This document shows, in pieces, positions 57,301 to 64,000 of a stretch of DNA of 64,000 bases (its first letter is position 1; each line of letters begins with the position of its first letter). Origin of the DNA: Schizochytrium sp. TIO01 (lineage: Eukaryota; Sar; Bigyra; Thraustochytrida; Thraustochytriidae); assembly GCA_004764695.1 (NCBI GenBank), contig SMSO01000031.1, positions 2,961,048-3,025,047 of the forward strand. The letters are read 5' to 3'. Made by a program: the position numbers and the translations under genes. The notes below the pieces were generated by a model. The model did not search any database, was not told the origin of the DNA, and was given only the letters and a program-made list of their open reading frames with translations.

Positions 57301-57808
57301 CGGTGTCTATATCGTGCGCGAGGGAGTACTTGCGTTTTGCGAAGCAAACTCAATTCGCACGCGCAGCATGCGTATTCTTGCAGGAGGTGGTACTGTTATG
57401 GAAGACTATGTACTGTTTCCGCACGATTCTCCAGAAATTCCACCCATTGTGACGATCGCTTTTTGGACCTTTACAGAAGTACTTTTCGTTCCCCGGAAAG
57501 CAATTCGTGCAATGTTTCGCTTGCATCCCGACGTCTGGGAGTCAATGGGCCGTTGGAGAATCATGTATGTTCGGCTGCAACGTTGGGCGAGGTCTATCCT
57601 CGGTATGCAAAAGGAGGAGCAAGACCAAAATGTTCAGCGTATCATGAATACGTTTTCGAGCGACGAGTTCAACAAACATGCTGAAGACAACAGCCGTATT
57701 ATTCTGGCTTTAGCTCGTCCTGATACAAACCCACAGGAAGAAGAAACTGATGATGCATCTTCGTCCACACAACAAACCTCGCATGCTTCTCAGCCTTCCA
57801 AACCTTAA
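54397..57808 (+). CDS. Six-transmembrane K+-type channel with degenerate CNB fold, two exons
   Basis: Exon 1 is 54,397-56,527, the intron 56,528-56,747 (220 bases, GTAAGT/TAG), and exon 2 56,748-57,808. The spliced protein has 1063 residues. Residues 1-485 are hydrophilic and rich in Ser, Asp and Asn. S1 starts near 490. The S2-S3 segments follow, with HYLKGWFIIDLLACLP typical of HCN/EAG/CNG channels. S4 reads MLRVFRLLRAYRIV. The pore filter SVGYGD (residues 719-724) is intact and lies just after the splice junction, so splicing is needed for a working pore. S6 and a C-linker follow, then a beta-roll resembling a cyclic-nucleotide-binding domain (about 853-970) without the usual GE and RxA ligand contacts. 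It is predicted to be a K+-selective plasma-membrane channel of the EAG/CNBD superfamily. Confidence 0.9.
56528..56747 (+). other. Intron of the channel gene
   Basis: 220 bases, GTAAGT at the 5' end and CATTGTAG at the 3' end, with a small AAAGC repeat near 56,651-56,680. The flanking exons join inside a Tyr codon and give an unbroken pore helix and selectivity filter. Confidence 0.92.
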
Positions 57809-58066
57809 TTTATATAATCTATTTGGTATATTTACCCTATACATATGTTCTCAGAACTTCATAGTGTGTTTCTCCCTTGTTCACATGAAATGCAAAAAAT
57901 GTCATTGTCCAGTCGTAAATTTAAGGCTGGATTCAATGCTCCCAACTTCGGTTTTAAACACGATCCATACAGCGGGAATTAAAAAACTTCTTCATGAATA
58001 GTTAGTTCAGTACAATTATCAAGAGAATATTAGCAAGTGGCTAAACAGTTTGCACGAAAGAGGAAT
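57809..58066. other. Short spacer between convergent genes
   Basis: About 260 bases between the 3' ends of the channel gene and the minus-strand ciliary-type gene. No feature is seen. Confidence 0.5.
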
Positions 58067-59242
58067 TTATAGAAAGTTGTCATGTGAGTTGCTAGACTGC
58101 AAAAGTTCGCATAGTTCTGCTCGGTCGTTTGGATTCATGCCATTCACGACTGTCAGTGCAGTTGAAAGAGAAGGTGCTTCATCCATTTCTAGAACCAAGT
58201 CTGTTACTATATGTTGTTGATCTTCAACACCAAGGGACGCGAAAGCGTCATGGATGTTCACCATGGCATCTCCTGCGTCAATGTTCCCATCTTGAATCCC
58301 GATTCCGGTAATCTGTGAAGATGTTCCTACAGATCCTCTTTTCGAGCCAGCAACTCGTGTTGCGCTCCGTGCCTCTTGCTGCATTTGTGTGAGCTGGGCA
58401 CGTAAAGACTTCACTTCACGCAGCAGTGTCTTACAACGGTCAAAGTATGTCTGGTAGCCATCCATGTCCAAAACGTCAGCACCAGTAACTGGATGAAGCT
58501 GTAAATCTTCTTTTGCAACATCACAAAAAACACTTCTCATCATCTCATCGACTAGCTCTGCCATGAGCTCGCGCTGTTCACCAGGTAGCGAGTCGACAAG
58601 CTTTTCCATGCAAGTCAACGCCATAGCAGTTCTGAGCCGTACCGGTTCTCCATTCCATGCCCCTGCAAGGACCTTAGCTTGATCGAATTTGAGCCTACAC
58701 AGTAAGGCAACAGAAGTAAATTTAGTCAAATCCGCTTCGAAGCCCCGATACCAATCTGAATAAGCTACTCTAGTGGACTTGTGACGATGATTGTTTTGAC
58801 TTCCATAGATATTTGCATCGGGCTTAGGTTTACGAGTTGTTGAATTGATTGGCCGCTGAAATCGATGTGCTTCATTCTCCTCCACCCTGGTATCACCAAG
58901 GTTGACTTGCTCAAGAGAAATTGCTGATGATACATGGCCAAGGGCGTGGCCAGAATGAGGTTTTATAAATCTGCTCTTGTGCACGCTGGCACTTGATGGT
59001 CTTCGCAATGATGATGAGTCATTCGACACCACAAAATGCCGTGCGCTTTGTGGACGCTGTCGATGGCTAGGGGTTAGACGCTGGTGATTTATAAAATTGT
59101 CAAATCCGGCTGGATGAGCACCTGGCTGCGTTGGAATATGTCTATAGATTTTTTTCTTCGAAATTGGCGAAGGCGACCCGGTATCTGTCTGCGGGAGAAT
59201 TGGTCTTGATCTTCTCCGACTTCGCACATGCTGTACATTCAT
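58067..59242 (-). CDS. Probable flagellar/ciliary protein of unknown function
   Basis: 391 residues from ATG 59,242 (MNVQHVRSRRRS; context AAAACAATG). The frame is open 64 codons further upstream but begins there with TTG, so an upstream exon cannot be excluded. The first about 190 residues are basic and disordered, with RPQSAR and RPSSAS motifs that recur in ciliary proteins of protists. A helical region (about 190-280) contains ALTCMEKLVDSLPGEQRELMAELVDEMM, and a short coiled coil (about 285-310) follows. It lies divergent to dynein p28, which supports a flagellar role. A weak likeness to TSNAXIP1-type helical proteins was considered but is unproven. Confidence 0.6.
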   Translation of the reverse strand: MNVQHVRSRRRSRPILPQTDTGSPSPISKKKIYRHIPTQPGAHPAGFDNFINHQRLTPSHRQRPQSARHFVVSNDSSSLRRPSSASVHKSRFIKPHSGHALGHVSSAISLEQVNLGDTRVEENEAHRFQRPINSTTRKPKPDANIYGSQNNHRHKSTRVAYSDWYRGFEADLTKFTSVALLCRLKFDQAKVLAGAWNGEPVRLRTAMALTCMEKLVDSLPGEQRELMAELVDEMMRSVFCDVAKEDLQLHPVTGADVLDMDGYQTYFDRCKTLLREVKSLRAQLTQMQQEARSATRVAGSKRGSVGTSSQITGIGIQDGNIDAGDAMVNIHDAFASLGVEDQQHIVTDLVLEMDEAPSLSTALTVVNGMNPNDRAELCELLQSSNSHDNFL

Positions 59243-60260
59243 TGTTTTAAAAAATACTGAAACTATGTGGTTCAAGTGATGCTCTCCTCTGTATCTCTGC
59301 AGTTGACCCTGACAACTGGTTGGAACCAAGTCACGCCGAAGCCGGGCGGTCAATTCTGCCTGCAATTCCTCACAATCCAAACCAAGGCCTTGTTTGTCAG
59401 CAACAAGACCGAGTCGCTTCAAGGTTCTTGACAAAAAGGCTAGCGATCATTTCTACTCAATGCACACCTCGTTCTTTTGTTATAAGTTAATGTGATTATA
59501 TTCACAGATACTTTAGTACACGATACGTGGCGACTATTATCATTTTAAAAAGCAAATGTGGTGCAAGGTATATATGTAGAAAGGGATAGGCGTATAGGCG
59601 TATACTCTGATGACAGTCAGTGTCTCCCAGTAAATTTGACATATGAGCTTCTTTTTTGTTCTACTTAAATAGCACTAGCCAACGCTACTTTGTTAAAATA
59701 CAGACGCCATCTTAAGCATTCATTTCACAATAAAGAGAGCCGTTCGCAGTTTGTTAATAAACCTGTTCTGTTAATGTTTTCTAAATGTTTTTAATTATTA
59801 CAAATATTATAAAACAACAAAATATTACATTGGAAGCCAGAAACCGGTACCAAGAGTATGGTCCTTGATGCCGTTGCAGAGAGGAGCACAGAGCACTTCA
59901 GGAACTGAGAGAAATAAGTGAAGGTGCCGTCTTGTTTTCCGCCCTTAGTGATGTTGATGGATGAGTTGTAGCTTGGGTAAGACTACTTTCGCTGAAGTGC
60001 ATATTGACGAGAACGCCACTTGCAAGCAAGGTGGCAGAAAAACTCAACGCGGCTTGTCTTCGAAAGGCAGGCAAGTGATTCTGCTCCTGCAGGCTGGACG
60101 CACGCGACGTGTTGCGTGTTGTGCAAAACTTCTATCGGAATCTGTGATTGTGCATAATCATTTGTCAAGGTTTTAAAGGAAGTAGAAGAATACTTGAACA
60201 CAGACTCGCGGGCGTCGAGGTTGTCTTGGTGACACCAAAGAACGTGGAACACGAAGCAAG
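59243..60260. promoter_or_regulatory. Divergent promoter region between two flagellar genes
   Basis: About 1 kb separates the start codons of the ciliary-type gene (minus strand) and dynein p28 (plus strand). It is AT-rich in the middle, with no clear repeated motif. A few short frames here are not supported. Confidence 0.4.
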
Positions 60261-61148
60261 ATGAGTAGCCCTACTGGAAATGCGCACAGCAGCTTGGTGC
60301 GCTACAACAACCCTGTATTGGTAAGCACAACCAAGGACAAAGGTAGCGAGCGCAAGACTGCTGGTAAGAAGCTGCCGCCTGTGGAAATCGGCGGCAAGGA
60401 GCTTACTCAGACAGAAGACATCCTCAACTCTATTCTACCTCCCAAGTAAGTTTCTGAAGTTGCATACTAATAACCCAGTCGATATGTCTTGCGAACAATG
60501 CAGGCATTTAAAGAAAGGAGACATCCTCTGACAAAACCCTTTTGACGCATTTTCATGCTTTTTGCTTTGTTTATTCAACTTTAATTGTGACACAGGGAGT
60601 GGACGAAAAATGGCCAGCTCTGGGTTCAATATGTATCTAGTACTCCGGCCACCCGACTTGATGTGGTAAACTTGCAAGAACAGCTTGATCAGAAACTGCA
60701 GCAGCGCCAGGCCCGTGAGACAGGTATTTGCCCAATCCGAGAAGAACTATATGCACAGTGCTTTGATGAGCTTATTCGTCAGGTGACTATCAACTGCGCA
60801 GAGCGCGGCCTGCTCTTGTTGAGGGTCAGAGACGAAATTAGAATGACCATTGCAGCGTATCAGACTTTGTACGAGTCTAGCATTGCTTTTGGTATGCGTA
60901 AGGCGTTGATGGCGGAACAGCGTAAGGCAGAACTTGAGGCACGAATTAAGCAATTGCGATCTGAGAAGAAGGATCTTGATCAGCAAGTGGATGAACTCAA
61001 ACATAAGTGTGACGAGATCGAGCAAAATTCTCAGGCTCGTAAGGAAGAGGAGGAGGCAAAGCATCGTGAAGAGGTAGATTTTCTCAAGGAAACAAATGAG
61101 CAGCTTAAGAAGAACCTAGAGAGTTTGCTCTCTGCACCGAAGAAGTAA
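60261..61148 (+). CDS. DNALI1: Axonemal inner-arm dynein light chain p28 (DNALI1), two exons
   Basis: Exon 1 is 60,261-60,445, the intron 60,446-60,595 (150 bases, GTAAGT/CACAG), and exon 2 60,596-61,148. The spliced product has 245 residues. The sequence is strongly conserved with p28: SLVRYNNPVLV, EDILNSILPPKEWT across the splice site, WVQYVSSTPATR, RETGICPIREELYAQCFDELIRQVTINCAERG and the LLRVRDEIRMT region. A Glu/Lys-rich coiled coil fills the C-terminal 90 residues. p28 belongs to single-headed inner dynein arms of motile flagella and binds the heavy chain together with actin or centrin. Its presence shows that the organism makes motile flagella at some stage. Confidence 0.96.
60446..60595 (+). 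other. Intron of the dynein p28 gene
   Basis: 150 bases from GTAAGT to CACAG. It splits a Lys codon so that the exons read LPPK-EWT, exactly as in p28 proteins of other species. Confidence 0.95.
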
Positions 61149-61694
61149 ACCATTCCGTCTCAAAACAGGCTCACTATCAGTGAAACAGATTTGCATAAAC
61201 GTGTGTTCATTGTCATCTCGTAATAATACTATCATCTAAGCTCTTTTCTTTCTTCTTTTCTACGTTTTAGAATTCAGACAAGTTGTGGTTGTTGACATTT
61301 GTTATGGTTTCAAGAGACTCCCCGTTTGCAAAGTTTAAAAATGAAATTTTAAATTTAGATATTATTTGCGTTCACAGGTCCATGTGGGTAAAAATGAAAA
61401 GGATTGGAAAGTAGAGCTAACGGGGAAACTGGGAAGTCAAGCATCTGCAGACTGTTCGTTCCAGAGCTGTCTGTATTCTCGATATTGTCATCGGCTCAAA
61501 ATTCTGTGGGAAGCCCTGAGAAGAGACGGTAGTTGCCTGGCCCTTGCAACAAGACCGCCAGCTTTTGAAGCATATGCTTGAATGGCAAAACTCAATGAGG
61601 AACCGCATAGGCTTGCAACAAGAGCACTTGCATCGGAGGTTGGAGGGTTGAGCAAAATGGAGGTGAATAATAGAGACTCATAAACAGAGAGTGT
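61149..61694. other. Spacer between convergent genes
   Basis: About 550 bases between dynein p28 and the phosphatase gene 3' end. AT-rich near 61,340-61,370. No gene is seen. Confidence 0.5.
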
Positions 61695-64000
61695 TTAGTC
61701 GGTGTCCAGTTCCATCTGAGATATATTGTTTGAGCCGCTGGTGTCAGCATTCGCTGCAGCAGAAGAAGCAGACTCTCCACTATTCTTGTTGTTGTTAACA
61801 GCACCAGTATCAAGAGATGTCGGCGAGGAAGCAAGACTGTAAGAAGAGGAGGACGACGAGCTGCTTGCAAGTGCACCACCACTTGGAGGCTGGAAAGCAG
61901 GATCATTCAAATCCATGTAAGAAGAGGCCCTACGAGCAAGCCCTGGCACAGCAGCGCTATCAACCAAATGAAGGCCGGCGAGGAACTCACGGTAGTCAAT
62001 CATACCATCGCCATTTCGATCCAGCGAACGCCGCAACTCTTCGATGCCCGTCTTGGAAAGAGGTTTGTCAAGGAGCTCATTAATAGTCTCCATACCAGAC
62101 TGAAACTCCTCCACAGAAATAGTGCCATTTCCATCAACATCAAACATACGAAAGGCTGATTTGAGATGGATTCTGTTCTGATACAACGCGTTTGCAATTT
62201 GCTGCACAACACCTTGCTGCCATGATTTGGCAGAGGAAGAGCGGTCACGTACATGGAAGGCATCGACAAACTCAATCGCTGACAAACGACCCGAGTCGTT
62301 TGTATCAATCGCTTTGAACAGCTTGTCTGCATCTTCACGAGAGAGATTCAGCTCAAGCCAAGAGTTCACGCGCGCGGCCCAATCGTCCAGACTAATATAG
62401 CCGCGGTCTTGATCGTCAAACTTCTTGAATGCATCTCGAATTGAGTCAGTGCGCTTGAAGATTTCTTTGCCAATCTTCTTGAGGTGAGTTTTGGTCCATT
62501 CATCCATGGCAGCCCAGTCAAGTTTCATCTTGTTCGCCTTGCGTGGAGAGCTAGGTTGGTTCGGAAAGGCAGCTTCGGTGATCTTCTCAATCTCACACAT
62601 GCTCGGCGTGCGAGCCATGCGAAAGTCCGAGGGCGAATTCTTCATGGCGCTGTCCCCATCGGCGTCTCTACCCTTGGCAGCATTTTCGGCGGCCTCATCC
62701 TCTTCGCCGAGGGCATTAAAGGTAACCTCAAACCTGTTGGAAAACTCATTAAAGTCAATTGCACCAGAGTCATCCTTGTCAACGATGCGCATGAGCTCAA
62801 AAATTTCTTGATCAGACATGCCGAGTTCGAGAGAGCGCAAGGTCTTTACAAACTCATCGAAACTCACACGACCATCATTGTTGATGTCGAACTTGCGGTA
62901 TGCGCGCTCCAAATCGGCGCCCACGATACTGTACAGCTTTTCACAAATGCGACGTACGATAGCGTCTTGCCAACTGGAGTCTTCCTGTCGCACCCCAATC
63001 TGCCAGCGGGAAAGAAACTTGGTGTAATTAATACTCTTACCATCGGCCTCAAGCTCGGCAAGCTGATTCTGATAGTGCAAGAAGGGTACCTCAAGATTTA
63101 AGACAGATTGAAGGCCATGCGCCCATTCCACGCGAGACACAATACCAGTGTGATTTCTATCGTTTTGCGTAAAGTACCAGTACAGGTCAATCCGCTTATC
63201 ACAAATGTTCTCGATAATCATCTTCACAGCATCGCGCTCCAGCATGGCTTCGCGCTCCTCATCGCTCATGAAGTTACCGTTTTGGATCGCATGGGCATAA
63301 AACTGCTGGATCTCTGGTTGAAGATCAGGTCCAAAGGCAATAAATGCGCCCTTGTTTGTCTGAGTGCCACAATAGCGACTGGCACTAAAAATGGTGATTA
63401 GGCGGCCGTTGTGCAGGACTTCAAATCCCTCAGGTACGCACTCATGGGAGCGCACCACCAATGCGATTTGATTCATTGCACAAAATTTGTTGGTTACAAG
63501 GGGACCAAACTCGCAGCCAGCACCACGGTCGGATGGGCGTTTGTAACGTAGTGGCCGAGGGTATGTAGCGGTAGGTCGAGGGTCAGACCACAACAAATCC
63601 TCGTAAATTCGGTCCTCAAATGAAGTTCCTTCAAGTGGAGGCTCCCGCTTGCGGTTAATTTCACGGATGTGGTCAAGCTTAACGCCGTCATTACGGAAGA
63701 GACCACCGTGACACACGAATACGCGTGATTGAATGAGAGCACACAGCGGGAGAGAATCAAACATGGCCTGGCACAGCATGTACAGTTTGAGAGAAGCAAG
63801 GCGATCTCCAGGACCGAAGACATTCATTTTATGCCGCATACGAGTGGCACGATCAACCGAGTTCCTGCGAAGCTTCTTCTTCGGGCGGCGTGTGCTTGAA
63901 GATGCGTTGGGGTCAGTTTCATCAGTCTCCATGGCAGGGGCTGCGGCTCCGCCAAAAGCGCCACTGCCGCTAGCTGCGGCGTTGCTGCTACTGCTGCTCC
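61695..64000 (-). CDS. PPP-family Ser/Thr phosphatase with multiple EF-hands (5' end beyond window)
   Basis: The frame is open from the stop at 61,695 to the window edge; the Met at 63,932 is internal. Numbering from that Met, residues 1-45 are a basic segment, apparently an insertion. The distal half of a PPP phosphatase follows: a metal-ligand His in CHGGLF (75-77), LLWSDP (113-118), RSHECVPEGFEV (161-172) and FSASRYCG. The GDxHG, GDxxDRG and GNHE motifs must lie upstream, outside the window. Six canonical EF-hand loops follow near residues 349, 385, 506, 543, 598 and 638, plus a degenerate one near 256. The Ser-rich tail (about 680-745) is disordered. PPEF/RdgC enzymes usually have two or three EF-hands, so this one is expanded. 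Calcium control of the phosphatase is inferred. Confidence 0.88.
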   Translation of the reverse strand, partial: SSSSSNAAASGSGAFGGAAAPAMETDETDPNASSSTRRPKKKLRRNSVDRATRMRHKMNVFGPGDRLASLKLYMLCQAMFDSLPLCALIQSRVFVCHGGLFRNDGVKLDHIREINRKREPPLEGTSFEDRIYEDLLWSDPRPTATYPRPLRYKRPSDRGAGCEFGPLVTNKFCAMNQIALVVRSHECVPEGFEVLHNGRLITIFSASRYCGTQTNKGAFIAFGPDLQPEIQQFYAHAIQNGNFMSDEEREAMLERDAVKMIIENICDKRIDLYWYFTQNDRNHTGIVSRVEWAHGLQSVLNLEVPFLHYQNQLAELEADGKSINYTKFLSRWQIGVRQEDSSWQDAIVRRICEKLYSIVGADLERAYRKFDINNDGRVSFDEFVKTLRSLELGMSDQEIFELMRIVDKDDSGAIDFNEFSNRFEVTFNALGEEDEAAENAAKGRDADGDSAMKNSPSDFRMARTPSMCEIEKITEAAFPNQPSSPRKANKMKLDWAAMDEWTKTHLKKIGKEIFKRTDSIRDAFKKFDDQDRGYISLDDWAARVNSWLELNLSREDADKLFKAIDTNDSGRLSAIEFVDAFHVRDRSSSAKSWQQGVVQQIANALYQNRIHLKSAFRMFDVDGNGTISVEEFQSGMETINELLDKPLSKTGIEELRRSLDRNGDGMIDYREFLAGLHLVDSAAVPGLARRASSYMDLNDPAFQPPSGGALASSSSSSSSYSLASSPTSLDTGAVNNNKNSGESASSAAANADTSGSNNISQMELDTD

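Noticed and set aside
1-64000. tRNA, 5S rRNA and spliceosomal RNA genes
   Set aside because: I looked for the tRNA B-box, the 5S core and U1/U2/U4/U6 signatures by eye and found none. A covariance-model scan would be decisive.

Overview
The window is eukaryotic nuclear DNA. The coding genes are separated by long non-coding tracts, three genes carry single short introns with GTAAG donors and AG acceptors (92, 150 and 220 bases), and the products are typical of a flagellated unicellular eukaryote: axonemal dynein light chain p28, a probable ciliary protein, Vac14, a reticulon, a voltage-gated-type cation channel and an EF-hand phosphatase. The gene mix and moderate GC content would fit a stramenopile protist such as a thraustochytrid. 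That assignment is an inference, because no rRNA, organellar or lineage-specific marker is present.

Layout. Positions 1 to about 21,270 hold no gene I can support. This tract is a mosaic of simple repeats of nearly every tetranucleotide class, AT-rich tails, short palindromic words built from GGTACC, GCTAGC and CTAG, a foldback element resembling a MITE at 18,680-18,866, and several hairpins. From 21,275 to 34,440 lies an unusual island. Two unrecognised, divergently transcribed genes face away from an 11-copy satellite array of about 210 bases per unit. They are followed by a HIT-family gene, a stand-alone gene that resembles the Gag of Ty1/copia retroelements, and a small basic protein that may be related to one of the two orphans.

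From 35,750 to 39,811 there is a compact cluster of four enzyme-like genes: two TMEM53/DUF829 alpha/beta-hydrolase paralogues enclosing a HAD-like protein and a histidine phosphatase. The histidine phosphatase needs one intron to complete its C-terminus. After a pyrimidine-rich non-coding stretch come a reticulon gene (43,509-44,402) and Vac14 (45,082-48,162, minus strand). A second repeat-rich desert covers about 48,200-54,400.

The right end is gene-dense. It holds a six-transmembrane K+-type channel with a degenerate cyclic-nucleotide-binding fold (two exons), a divergent pair made of a probable ciliary protein and dynein p28 (two exons), and a PPP-family phosphatase with at least six EF-hand loops whose 5' part lies beyond the window edge.

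The most unusual parts are the orphan/satellite/Gag-like island, the multi-EF-hand phosphatase, the HAD protein with an altered nucleophile motif, and the foldback element. Functions of the orphan genes are not known and none is assigned.
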